DNA of 64,000 nucleotides, taken from NCBI RefSeq assembly GCF_033283405.1, contig NZ_JAWMQR010000008.1, positions 124,001 through 188,000 on the forward strand, written 5' to 3'. Below, piece after piece: positions 43,021 to 52,036 of this stretch. The number at the start of each line of letters is the position of its first letter. Within the stretch, counting starts at the first letter, position 1. The translations under genes and the position numbers were made by a program. This DNA is from Halioxenophilus sp033283405 (GTDB lineage: Bacteria > Pseudomonadota > Gammaproteobacteria > Pseudomonadales > Cellvibrionaceae). The notes beneath the pieces were generated by a model that had not been told where the DNA came from, did no database searches, and saw only the letters and a program-made list of their open reading frames with translations.

Positions 43021-43596
43021 CTCACTACCGCCGGCTTTAACCCGGCTCTCGGGAAAGACCACCCAAAACAGACCGCGAAAGTCACCAGTCTGGAAGCCGG
43101 TGGCCTGGTCATCTGGGTAGAGGGTGTTGATCTTGGCGGCCAGCGCCGGCGCCAGCGCATCGCCATGGCAGGTGAGGCAGAGAGGCTGAACGGTAATCGG
43201 TTCCACATAACCGACCAACCCCTCCGCCAGGGCGACCGCCTGAGGCGGCTGGTCGCGCTCCGCCAGATAACTGGCCAGCAGTGGCTGCAACCAGGGTTCG
43301 GGGACGTTGGCCAGGTTGCGCAGCTTGTGGCTGGTGCGCCCAATACGGACACCGTCCTGGCTCAGCGACGCAGCAATGGCCGGCGCTTGCAGGCGGCAGG
43401 CGGCAACGGCCGCCTCTGGCCCCTGTTGCAGCCCGGTTTTCAAGGCCATCATCAACTGCTGTTTAAAGGGCAGCAACAGTGCCTGCCCTTCGCTGACACG
43501 CTCTTCAGTGACATGCTCTTTATTAACAGAGACATCCGCCTGGGCAGCGGCCGAGGCCAACAGCAGGACGGCAAAGCGATGTGTGGGTTTGTTCAT
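43015..43596 (-). CDS. periplasmic DUF3365 haem protein
   Basis: A 193-residue exported protein of the DUF3365/Tll0287 type. The signal peptide ends near AAAQA-DV (about 18-20). The covalent haem site CLTCHGD lies in the C-terminal half (Cys near 139), followed by FQTGDFRGLFWVVFPES. The N-terminal half is helical, as in PAS-like sensor ectodomains. I start at ATG 43596, which has GGGAG 7 nt upstream. It may be a small redox or gas sensor, or a soluble electron carrier. A membrane protein gene lies 66 bp upstream on the same strand. Confidence 0.87.
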   Translation of the reverse strand: MNKPTHRFAVLLLASAAAQADVSVNKEHVTEERVSEGQALLLPFKQQLMMALKTGLQQGPEAAVAACRLQAPAIAASLSQDGVRIGRTSHKLRNLANVPEPWLQPLLASYLAERDQPPQAVALAEGLVGYVEPITVQPLCLTCHGDALAPALAAKINTLYPDDQATGFQTGDFRGLFWVVFPESRVKAGGSEL

Positions 43597-43661
43597 AGCA
43601 GTGCTCCCGCGCTTTGTAGCTAGGCAATGGCGGCCGCCCCGTCGGTTGGGACTGGCCGCAA

Positions 43662-44255
43662 CTAGGCACTGACCATTTGCGCAGCCTTCGCCCGGCGAAG
43701 CAAGAGCCACTCATTGATGATGATCAACAGCAGCCCAAAACACTCCAATATCCAGTTCATCTCCAAGCCACCAAGCTTGGTGTGAATAAAATGGTCGGTA
43801 TTGTGGTAGGAGGTGGCGCGAATCAAAACGTAGCCCACGACAAAGACAAAACCCGACAGCGCCAGAATATTGCGGCCGAGCAGCCCGCGATAATAGTAGA
43901 AGAGGGCGAGGGTGACGATAATCGAGGTCACCACCACGCCATCGATAAACAACCGCTGCACCACCCGCCGCTGGCCATACCAACCCTGCTCCCTGGAGAG
44001 CGCCCGGCCCAGCTCCGTAAACAGGGTCTGCAGGTCGAGCTGTTTGTTAATGCCCAATAGAATCAGGCAGACCAGCAGCACCCACCACAAACCTCGCTGG
44101 CGACGAGGGGTGGAGGGAAATTCGCCAGTAGCCACTCGAAGCACCGCCAGCGCCCCCAGGGCGGCAAAAAAATAGAGTCCCACCGTTACCCAGCCGGCGA
44201 CTGTCGGGTCGCCAATACCTGGGTGCCAATCGATCACCAAACCAGCCAATTGCAT
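43662..44255 (-). CDS. integral membrane protein of unknown function
   Basis: A 197-residue protein with five or so membrane segments (about 22-42, 55-72, 108-124, 130-150 and 166-186). Scattered His and Glu residues in the third to fifth segments (HNTDHFIH) could bind metal or haem, but I recognise no family. It precedes the DUF3365 haem protein on the same strand, so a membrane redox partner is a possible reading. The ATG at 44255 follows a GTG in frame; either may be used. Confidence 0.75.
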   Translation of the reverse strand: MQLAGLVIDWHPGIGDPTVAGWVTVGLYFFAALGALAVLRVATGEFPSTPRRQRGLWWVLLVCLILLGINKQLDLQTLFTELGRALSREQGWYGQRRVVQRLFIDGVVVTSIIVTLALFYYYRGLLGRNILALSGFVFVVGYVLIRATSYHNTDHFIHTKLGGLEMNWILECFGLLLIIINEWLLLRRAKAAQMVSA

Positions 44256-44619
44256 CACCCACTCCCTTACGGCTCTGACCGTCCATTTAGATTACCACTA
44301 CTCCGATTGTCACGGCTCTGGTTACCACAACCCAGTTGGAACACCCCACAGGCTGGCAAACCCCTATTTGCACCCAATTACGGGTAAAACTCAATAGTTG
44401 CACAGCAATCAACTGCCATTGGCCCCAACAATTTATCTGCCTCCGGCTTAAACCACGAACGGCACAAGCCGCACCAGCGCACAGCGCATTAATAGAAATA
44501 GGTAAAGGATGAATAGCGGGAGTAGGGCCGGCCTAGATACGGCTCGGGTGAACAGCAGCGGTGCAGCAGAGAGAAACACAAGCCAAAAAAAACGGGCCTG
44601 ATGGCCCGTTTTCAATCAA
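44256..44619. other. non-coding region downstream of typA
   Basis: About 360 bp between the typA stop and the membrane protein start. The right end holds the typA terminator at 44584-44610. No open frame or tRNA was found in the rest. Confidence 0.6.
44584..44610 (-). terminator. typA terminator
   Basis: On the minus strand AACGGGCC and GGCCCGTT form a perfect 8-bp stem around ATCA, followed by TTTTTTTT. A textbook rho-independent terminator, 10 nt after the typA stop. Confidence 0.9.
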
Positions 44620-46428
44620 CTACTTCTTGGCGCGCTTGCGCTCGTTCTCGGTGAGCAGCTTTTTGCGTACCCGAATACTGGCTGGGGTTACCTCTACCAG
44701 TTCGTCGTCCTCAATAAACTCCAGAGCCTGTTCCAGGGTGTGTTTAATGGGCGGCGTCAAGATCAGTGCCTCATCGGTACCAGCCGCACGGATGTTGGTG
44801 AGCTGCTTAGCCTTAGTGGGGTTAACCACCAGATCGTTGGAGCGGGAGTGGATACCGATCACCTGACCTTCGTAAACGTCGACACCGTGACCTAAAAAGA
44901 GGCGGCCGCGATCCTGCAAGCTGTAGAGGGCGTAGGCCAGGGTTTTGCCCTGCACCATGCTCACCAGTACACCGTTCTGACGCTTGGCCACCTCACCGGC
45001 CTTAACCGGGCCGTAGTGGTCAAAAATGGAGGTCATGATGCCGGAGCCGGAAGTGAGTGTCAGGAACTGGCCACGGAAACCAATCAACCCGCGCGACGGC
45101 ACAATGAACTCCAGGCGCACCCGGCCTTTGCCATCCGGCGCCATGTTGGTCATCTCCGCCTTACGCAGGCCGAGCTCTTCCATCACCGCACCCTGGTGCT
45201 GCTCTTCAACGTCGATCACCACCGCTTCAAACGGCTCTTGGATCTCTCCATCGATCTCTTTCTGCACCACCTCGGGACGGGAAACACCCAGCTCGAAGCC
45301 TTCCCGACGCATGTTCTCAATCAACACCGACAGGTGCAGCTCGCCGCGGCCGGAAACAATGAATTTGTCGGGGCTATCGCCCTGTTTTACGCGCAGGGCC
45401 ACGTTGTGAATCAGCTCCTGATCCAGGCGCTCCTTGATATTGCGCGAAGTAACGAACTTGCCCTCTTTGCCGGCAAAGGGGGAGTCGTTCACCATAAAGG
45501 TCATACTCACCGTGGGTTCATCCACCGACAGTGGCGGCAGCGCCTCAACGCAATCCGGGTCACAGAGGGTGTCGGAGATACCCAGTTTGTCGATCCCGGT
45601 AATACAGACGATATCGCCGGCGGTAGCCAGTTCGGTATCGATACGCTCCAGCCCCAGGTAGCCTTTCACCTGCAGCACACGCCCTTTGCGCTCGTTGCCA
45701 TTGGCGGATTTAATCACCACCTGCTGGTTGGGCTTGAGGCTGCCACGGGAGATGCGGCCAATACCGATAACACCCACGTAGCTGTCGTAGTCGAGCGCTG
45801 AAACCTGCATCTGGAAGGGGCCTTCCGGGTCAACTTCAGGCGCCGGTACGCGGTCGACAATCATCTGGTAGAGCGGGGTCATGTCCTCGGCCATCTCACT
45901 GGGATCTGGGCCGGCAATACCGTTCAGGGCCGAGGCGTAGATTACCGGGAAGTCGAGCTGCTCATCGGTGGCGCCTAAGTTGTCAAACAGATCGAATACC
46001 TGGTCCAGTACCCAGTCAGGGCGTGCGCCGGGGCGGTCGATTTTGTTGATCACCACAATCGGCTTTAAGCCCTGCTCAAACGCTTTGGAAGTTACAAAGC
46101 GGGTTTGCGGCATGGGGCCGTCCTGGGCGTCGACCAGCAGTAGTACGGAGTCGACCATGGAGAGGACACGCTCCACTTCACCACCGAAGTCGGCGTGCCC
46201 CGGGGTGTCGACGATGTTGATACGGTAGTCATTCCAATTGATGGCGGTGTTCTTCGCCAAAATGGTGATTCCCCGCTCCTTCTCCTGGTCGTTGGAGTCC
46301 ATAATGCGCTCTGCGCCAACGTCTTTGCGGTCGAGGGTGCCGGACTGACTCAGCAGTTTGTCGACCAGGGTGGTTTTGCCATGGTCAACGTGGGCAATAA
46401 TGGCGATATTTCGTAACTTCTCTATCAC
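44620..46428 (-). CDS. typA: translational GTPase TypA/BipA
   Basis: A 602-residue ribosome-binding GTPase needed for growth in the cold and under stress. The P-loop is AHVDHGKTT (13-21), the G2/G3 region has GITILAKNT and DTPGHADFGGEV, and NKID lies near 128. The C-terminal domains match EF-G domains III and V plus the TypA-specific end (GQFLTLTSGSGIMTSIFDHYG). Length matches E. coli (607). Promoter at 46467-46496 and terminator at 44584-44610 define a single-gene unit. Confidence 0.97.
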   Translation of the reverse strand: MIEKLRNIAIIAHVDHGKTTLVDKLLSQSGTLDRKDVGAERIMDSNDQEKERGITILAKNTAINWNDYRINIVDTPGHADFGGEVERVLSMVDSVLLLVDAQDGPMPQTRFVTSKAFEQGLKPIVVINKIDRPGARPDWVLDQVFDLFDNLGATDEQLDFPVIYASALNGIAGPDPSEMAEDMTPLYQMIVDRVPAPEVDPEGPFQMQVSALDYDSYVGVIGIGRISRGSLKPNQQVVIKSANGNERKGRVLQVKGYLGLERIDTELATAGDIVCITGIDKLGISDTLCDPDCVEALPPLSVDEPTVSMTFMVNDSPFAGKEGKFVTSRNIKERLDQELIHNVALRVKQGDSPDKFIVSGRGELHLSVLIENMRREGFELGVSRPEVVQKEIDGEIQEPFEAVVIDVEEQHQGAVMEELGLRKAEMTNMAPDGKGRVRLEFIVPSRGLIGFRGQFLTLTSGSGIMTSIFDHYGPVKAGEVAKRQNGVLVSMVQGKTLAYALYSLQDRGRLFLGHGVDVYEGQVIGIHSRSNDLVVNPTKAKQLTNIRAAGTDEALILTPPIKHTLEQALEFIEDDELVEVTPASIRVRKKLLTENERKRAKK

Positions 46429-46466
46429 GGGGAAAACTTCTCTGGGCGGGTAAAAAATAGGCCGCG

Positions 46467-46496
46467 ATTATACCCAGAGTGACTGTGGCTGGCTAA
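46467..46496 (-). promoter_or_regulatory. typA promoter
   Basis: On the minus strand a perfect TATAAT (46472-46467) in the context GGGTATAATCGCG, with TTAGCC 18 bp upstream as a weak -35. The GC-rich stretch just after the -10 box is the type linked to growth-rate control. The same context recurs before the cytochrome c5 gene. Confidence 0.6.
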
Positions 46497-46559
46497 GGGT
46501 TATTTCGATTCAGGGGAAGTTTCCCCGCCCAACCGACCATTAGCAACGGCCAACGACGC

Positions 46560-48275
46560 CTAACTAAACATCGACAGGCGGCCCAAACGCTGCTGCAACA
46601 GGTGGGTGCGCAGATCGGCAGCACGCAGCGGAGAGGCGGTGAAATAGCCCTGCACCTGGCTGCAACCGGTGGCCTGGAGCAGTCGCAGCTGCTGCAGGTT
46701 CTCCACCCCTTGGGCCACGGTCACCTTGTTTAACACCCGCCCCAACTCTGTTATCGCCTCAATCATGCGCACCGCCTTGGGGTTGATATCCACCTCCGAG
46801 ACCAGCTCGCGGTTAATCACCAGGCTGGCGATGGTATCGTCGGCAAGGTCGGCCAGGGGCAGGGTACCCCGGCCCACGCCATCGAGGGAGAAACGCACCC
46901 CCATGGTGTTGGTGGCCATAGTCAGGGCCGATAGCGCCGAGCCATGCTGCAGCCAATCGGCCTGGCGCACCTCCAGCTCCAGGCCCGCCAACCCCGCCCT
47001 GCCAATGTCCGCCTGTAGCTGGCGCAGGCGATCGATCAGGCGCACCTCACACAGCATCGCCCCCACCAGGTTGACGGCCAGCCGAATCGGCTGCTCCAGC
47101 TCCTCGTTGAGCCGCTGCCACTGACTGATGGCTTCGCGCAGTACCCAGTAACCCAAGCTGGGCAACAGCCCCTTTTTCTCGGCCAGAGGGAAGAAGTCGG
47201 CCGGCGCCAGCAGGCCCCGCTCCGGATGCGACCAGCGTAACAGTGCCTCTACCGCCACTATCTGGCCACTGGCAATCTCCACCCGCGGCTGAAACCGCAG
47301 GCAGAACTCCTCCCGCTGCAGGGCACGCAACAGGTCATGGTGGTGCAGCAGCTGGCTGTCGTTACTCGGCTCAAATTTCAGTTGGTGGATAACAAAACTG
47401 TTACCACCCTGCTTTTTGGCCTCGTTCATGGCAGCGTCGGCACAGTGCAGCAGGGTCTCGCTGTCGTCGCCGACGTCGGGGTAGATAGCTATGCCCATGG
47501 AGCAGCTGGGCGTCAGGGTTAGCCCCTCGAGTACCAACGGCTGCTGAATCTGGCGGATGAGCTTGTTGGCCAGTTGCTCCAGATTGTGGTTGGAGTCGAC
47601 CCGCTCGATCAGCACGGTGAATTCATCGCCGGAGATACGCGCCAGGGAGTCACTCTGGCGCAGGCCAGTGCTCAAGCGTTTGGCGCAGCCGCGCAACACC
47701 GCGTCGCCCACCGAGTGACCGTGACTATCGTTAATGCGTTTGAAGTGGTCCAGATCAATAAAGAGCAGCGCAAAGCGCTCGCGGTTGCGGCGGCTGGAGT
47801 GAATGGCGCGATTGAGGCGATCCTGAAACAGGCTGCGATTAGCGATACCGCACAACTCATCGTAGTGAGCCTGGCGCGCCAGCCGCTGTTCATAATTTTG
47901 CCGCACCAGCGCGTAGCGCAGTATCCGCTCCAGATGTTCGGCCACCAGGGTGTCGAGATTGAAGTAGTCGGCCGCGGCACCAACACTGATCACCTGCTGG
48001 TCGACATCCTTTTCCAGCATCTCGGTAAAGACCACCACCGGCGGTGGCAACGGTTGGCTCTGCAGGCGATAGAGCAGCATCTGTGTGGTTTTGTGCTGCC
48101 AGTGAAACTGCAGCAGCACCAGGTGATAGTCGCCACTGGCAACTTGGCTTTCGACGCCAGCCAGGCGTTCGTGCCAATGACAGGTATACCGGCCATGTTT
48201 GGCCAGGCTCTCTTGGATACGGTCGAACTCCCAGCGATTGGGGGTTACAACCAACAGCTGAATGTCTGTTTCCAT
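46560..48275 (-). CDS. GGDEF-EAL protein with pseudo-receiver and degenerate EAL domain
   Basis: A 571-residue cytoplasmic protein. Residues 1-125 look like a receiver domain, but Gln56 stands where the phosphorylated Asp is expected. The GGDEF domain (about 135-300) has FIDLDHFKRIND, the active site SGDEF (215-219) and an RxxD I-site five residues before it, so it should make cyclic di-GMP. The EAL domain (about 310-560) keeps EALLRW (343-348) but has lost other catalytic positions: ELEVRQAD for ELEITES, LDGVGRG for LDDFGTG, LVINR for LKIDR and AQGVE for AEGVE. It should not hydrolyse cyclic di-GMP, but may still bind it. The start may instead be a GTG at 48323. Confidence 0.92.
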   Translation of the reverse strand: METDIQLLVVTPNRWEFDRIQESLAKHGRYTCHWHERLAGVESQVASGDYHLVLLQFHWQHKTTQMLLYRLQSQPLPPPVVVFTEMLEKDVDQQVISVGAAADYFNLDTLVAEHLERILRYALVRQNYEQRLARQAHYDELCGIANRSLFQDRLNRAIHSSRRNRERFALLFIDLDHFKRINDSHGHSVGDAVLRGCAKRLSTGLRQSDSLARISGDEFTVLIERVDSNHNLEQLANKLIRQIQQPLVLEGLTLTPSCSMGIAIYPDVGDDSETLLHCADAAMNEAKKQGGNSFVIHQLKFEPSNDSQLLHHHDLLRALQREEFCLRFQPRVEIASGQIVAVEALLRWSHPERGLLAPADFFPLAEKKGLLPSLGYWVLREAISQWQRLNEELEQPIRLAVNLVGAMLCEVRLIDRLRQLQADIGRAGLAGLELEVRQADWLQHGSALSALTMATNTMGVRFSLDGVGRGTLPLADLADDTIASLVINRELVSEVDINPKAVRMIEAITELGRVLNKVTVAQGVENLQQLRLLQATGCSQVQGYFTASPLRAADLRTHLLQQRLGRLSMFS

Positions 48276-48525
48276 GATTTTATTGAAGCCGTGGTTTGGT
48301 GAGTTATTGTTGTTATTGAGCACCCGTGAACACCACCGGCAATGGGCGGTTTTCGTTTGCCGGCAAGCCCCTTAAACTAGCACTTTGGCAACCACTAACC
48401 TCAGCCAAACAGACAGAGCCCACCTATTTTCACTATAGTTGGCTTCTGACAAATAGCCATGCAGCAGCACAGTTTGCTCCGCGCAGCGGAGCCGGTGTCA
48501 GGTTAACGCGCGGAAACAAATTACA

Positions 48526-50550
48526 GTGAATCAACTCAACCCCCGTCAAAAACAAGCGGTCGAATACGTCGGCGGCCCTTGTCTGGTATTGGCCGGCGCC
48601 GGTAGCGGCAAAACCAGCGTAATCACCCGCAAGATCGCCTACCTGATCGAGCAGTGCGGCATACCCGGCCGCCACATTGCCGCCTTAACCTTTACCAACA
48701 AGGCCGCGCGCGAAATGAAAGAGCGGGCCGCAGCGCTGGTTTCCGGCAGTGCCGCCAAAGGTTTAACAGTTTCCACCTTTCACAACCTGGGGCTCAATAT
48801 CATTCGGCGCGAGCACCAGGCACTCGGCTTCAAACCCGGCTTCTCTATTTTTGACGCCGAGGACGCCCGCGCACTGTTAAAGGAACTGATGCTCAAAGAC
48901 GGTGATCTCGACAGTGATCACCTCAACCTGACCCAGAACATTATCTCCAACTGGAAAAACGATCAGATTTTACCCGGCCATGCCCTAAGTCACGCCAACA
49001 GCGACGGTGAAGTAAAAATCGCCCTGATCTACCAGCGCTACAACCAGGCTCTGCGCGCCTACAATGCGGTCGACTTCGACGATCTTATTTTGACACCGGT
49101 GCAGCTGTTCAGTGAACGCGAAGATATTCTCAGGCAGTGGCAAAAACGCATTCGCTACCTGTTAGTGGACGAGTATCAGGATACCAACAGCGCTCAGTAC
49201 TGCCTGGTAAAACAGCTGGTCGGCAGCCGCGGCGCCATCACTGTGGTGGGTGACGACGACCAATCCATTTATGCCTGGCGCGGTGCGCGCCCGGAAAACA
49301 TGGCGCAACTGACCGAGGATTTCCCCACCCTTGAGGTAATTAAACTGGAGCAGAACTACCGCTCCACCCAGCGCATTCTAAAAACCGCCAACCAACTGAT
49401 TGCTAATAACCCGCACATTTTTAATAAAACACTGTGGAGCGATAAAGCCTTTGGTGATCCCATTCGCATTATTAAATGCAGCAATGAAGAGACCGAAGCC
49501 GAACGGGTCGCCACGGAAATCATGGTGCAGCGCTTAAACCGCCGAGCCAAATATCAGGATTTCGCTATCCTCTATCGCAGCAATCACCAAGCGCGGTTGA
49601 TGGAGATGAAATTACAGCACCATCAAATCCCCTATAACATCAGCGGCGGCACCTCCTTTTTTGCCCGCGCAGAAATTAAAGATGTGATGGCCTACCTGCG
49701 TCTGGTGGTCAACCCCGATGACGACAACGCGTTTCTTCGCATCATCAACACCCCGCGCCGACAGATTGGCCCCACCACACTGGAGTCTCTGGGCCGCTAC
49801 GCCACCGAACGACACATCAGCCTATTTGCCGCCAGCCAGGAGATCGGCTTACAGAGCCACGTCTCCGAAGCGGCACTGGTCCGCTTGCAACGCTTTCACT
49901 CCTGGATTTTAAATCTCAGTCTGCAGGCGGAGACCGACCAGGCTATGTCGGCCATTCGCGAAATGATTGAAGATATCGACTACCTGGGCTGGCTGCACCA
50001 AAACGCCAGCTCCGCCAAGGTGGCCGAACGGCGCATGGAAAATGTCTACTACCTGCTCGACTCCATCGGCCGCATGTTGAAACCGGAAGACCCAAGCCGG
50101 GAAGCAGTATCACTGAAAGACGCCATCACCAAACTGGTATTGATGGATCTGTTGGAGCGGCAACAGGAGGAAGAGATACAAGACCAAGTGCAGATGCTAA
50201 CCCTACACGCCTCCAAGGGGTTGGAATTTCCGCACGTATTTATCCTCGGCGTGGAGGAGGAGATTCTGCCGCATCGCACCAGCATCGAAGAGGAGAATAT
50301 CGAAGAGGAGCGACGCCTGGCTTATGTGGGGGTTACCCGCGCCCAGCGCAGCCTGACGTTAATGCTGGCCGCCAAGCGCAAACAGTTTGGTGAAATTATG
50401 GAGACCAGTGAAAGTCGATTCCTGGAAGAACTTCCCAAAGAGGATCTGGAGTTCGAGGGCTTTGGCCAGCTCAGCGAGGAACAGAATCAGGCACGGGGCA
50501 GAGATACACTCGACAATTTAATGGCAATGTTTGGCGATGACGACCAGTAA
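48526..50550 (+). CDS. rep: ATP-dependent DNA helicase Rep
   Basis: A 674-residue superfamily 1A helicase that moves 3' to 5' on DNA and helps forks pass bound proteins. Walker A is AGAGSGKTSVITRK (about 22-35), motif II is VDEYQDTN, motif III VVGDDDQSIYAWRGA, and motifs V-VI include LTLHASKGLEFPHVF and EERRLAYVGVTRA. UvrD is longer (about 720) and differs, so Rep fits better. The start is GTG; a bidirectional terminator follows at 50570-50597. Confidence 0.95.
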   Translation: MNQLNPRQKQAVEYVGGPCLVLAGAGSGKTSVITRKIAYLIEQCGIPGRHIAALTFTNKAAREMKERAAALVSGSAAKGLTVSTFHNLGLNIIRREHQALGFKPGFSIFDAEDARALLKELMLKDGDLDSDHLNLTQNIISNWKNDQILPGHALSHANSDGEVKIALIYQRYNQALRAYNAVDFDDLILTPVQLFSEREDILRQWQKRIRYLLVDEYQDTNSAQYCLVKQLVGSRGAITVVGDDDQSIYAWRGARPENMAQLTEDFPTLEVIKLEQNYRSTQRILKTANQLIANNPHIFNKTLWSDKAFGDPIRIIKCSNEETEAERVATEIMVQRLNRRAKYQDFAILYRSNHQARLMEMKLQHHQIPYNISGGTSFFARAEIKDVMAYLRLVVNPDDDNAFLRIINTPRRQIGPTTLESLGRYATERHISLFAASQEIGLQSHVSEAALVRLQRFHSWILNLSLQAETDQAMSAIREMIEDIDYLGWLHQNASSAKVAERRMENVYYLLDSIGRMLKPEDPSREAVSLKDAITKLVLMDLLERQQEEEIQDQVQMLTLHASKGLEFPHVFILGVEEEILPHRTSIEEENIEEERRLAYVGVTRAQRSLTLMLAAKRKQFGEIMETSESRFLEELPKEDLEFEGFGQLSEEQNQARGRDTLDNLMAMFGDDDQ

Positions 50551-50569
50551 GCCATAGCCTCAAGCCAAT

Positions 50570-50597
50570 AAAAAGCCCGGTTTTAACCGGGCTTTTT
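50570..50597. terminator. bidirectional terminator between rep and the FKBP gene
   Basis: AAAAAGCCCGG and CCGGGCTTTTT form a perfect 11-bp stem around TTTTAA, with a T-run on either strand. It lies between the convergent rep and FKBP genes and should serve both. Confidence 0.92.
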
Positions 50598-50626
50598 CAT
50601 ACTGACAATTATCGACTTACTGGCTG

Positions 50627-51388
50627 TTACTCAGCGTCTTTCTCGCCGCCAGCATCGATCAATTCCACTTCAAATACCAGCGTGGCGTTGGGGCCGATAA
50701 CCGGTGGGGAACCGCCAGGACCATAGGCCAACTGCGAGGGAATATAGAGTTCCCATTTGGAACCTTCCGGCATCAACTGCAGCGCTTCCTGCCAACCTTT
50801 AATCACCTGATTAACACCAAAGGTGGCTGGTGAACCGCGACCGTAGGAGCTGTCGAACTCGGTACCATCCAGCAGAGTGCCTCGGTAGTGCACAGTGACG
50901 GTGGCGGTCGGCTCAGGTTTAGGGCCAGTGCCTGCGGTTAGTACCTTATATTGCAATCCGCTCTCGGTGGTGACCACACCCTCTTTGGTAGCGTTTTCCG
51001 TCAGGAAGGTATCGCCTTCGCTGGCATTGGCATCGGCCACCAGACGGTTGGCTTCAGCCGCTTCGGCCTGACGCTCGTCCTGTTTGGCCATCATGAACGT
51101 CTGGAACTCTTCACCAATGGCTTGCAGCTCTTCTTCGCTGAAGGGCATCTCTGCGCCAGACAACTGTGCGCTGACACCAGCCTGCAAGGCTTTACCATCA
51201 ATGACAAAATCCAACTGCTGCAACTGCTCGGTGATCTGCTGACTGAAGTGGTAGCCTTGAATGTAGCTTATCTTCTGTTCCAGGGTATCCAGCTGCGCAG
51301 GCGCCGCCTCTTCTTTGTCTTTGTCGCCGCTGCAGGCAGCCAAGAGTACCGCACTCGCCAGGGCGCAACTCACTGCTTTAAATTTCAT
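50627..51388 (-). CDS. FKBP-type peptidyl-prolyl isomerase lipoprotein
   Basis: A 253-residue envelope chaperone of the FkpA/Mip group. The lipobox is LAAC with Cys19. A helical dimerisation domain spans about 30-135, and the FKBP domain about 140-245 shows VTVHYRGTLLDGTEFDSSYGRG and WELYIPSQLAYGPGG. I start at ATG 51388 behind AGGA, since the 21 residues further up are not signal-like. Length fits the family. In Pseudomonas a similar gene sits next to algP, as here, where algP diverges 650 bp away. Confidence 0.93.
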   Translation of the reverse strand: MKFKAVSCALASAVLLAACSGDKDKEEAAPAQLDTLEQKISYIQGYHFSQQITEQLQQLDFVIDGKALQAGVSAQLSGAEMPFSEEELQAIGEEFQTFMMAKQDERQAEAAEANRLVADANASEGDTFLTENATKEGVVTTESGLQYKVLTAGTGPKPEPTATVTVHYRGTLLDGTEFDSSYGRGSPATFGVNQVIKGWQEALQLMPEGSKWELYIPSQLAYGPGGSPPVIGPNATLVFEVELIDAGGEKDAE

Positions 51389-52036
51389 TGTTTTGTTCCT
51401 ATGAATTGAATTTTTCGCGTACATGGTTTTGGGGCCACACCGGGAGAGCACCTGTTATTTGCCCATCCCTACCACTCAACCCGCCCAGCATTGCGATTGC
51501 TGAATGAACCCAATCGTTCAATCGAGGCCTACCAACCACGCCTGCACAAGGCAGTGATTTGCCGGTGATTCACTCGCCGCCCATGGTATTACATTTGTTA
51601 CCAGCACCGAAACCCCACTGTGACGAAGCCCGGATGATAAGTACCACACACAGCAACCAGGCAGAGTAACACTGGTAACGACGACATTGTTGTCCGCACA
51701 CACACCTCCCGCCGGTGTACCCGATCGACCCACTCGCTAAGCACAGATTCCCAACCAACCCTAAGCATTCAATTTTACACAACTGTTGTTTTCTTAAACC
51801 GGTTAACCCGAACGACAGCAACTGCCCGAAGCCGTAAAAGTTTTTGCCGTCCGGCGTGTTAATCCGGCAGCCTATCTGCCAATCTTGTTAATTTGCTCAG
51901 GCGGGCAAACCAAAACTCGATCAATGTCTAAAATTTTTTATTGATTAGGCTACAAAACGTACATTTTTTTTAGTAACAGAGTTATCATCTCTGCGCCACG
52001 CATCTATTTCACTTCACACATTTAAAGGACGATTCC
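51389..52036. other. long divergent spacer between the FKBP gene and algP
   Basis: About 650 bp with no convincing frame on either strand. Two short inverted repeats are seen (CGATTG...CAATCG near 51494-51515 and GATCAAT...ATTGATT near 51919-51946). The last 100 bp before algP are AT-rich with T-tracts, suggesting promoter activity, but no clear -35/-10 pair is present. In Pseudomonas, algQ/rsd is close to this position; it is absent here. Confidence 0.55.
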
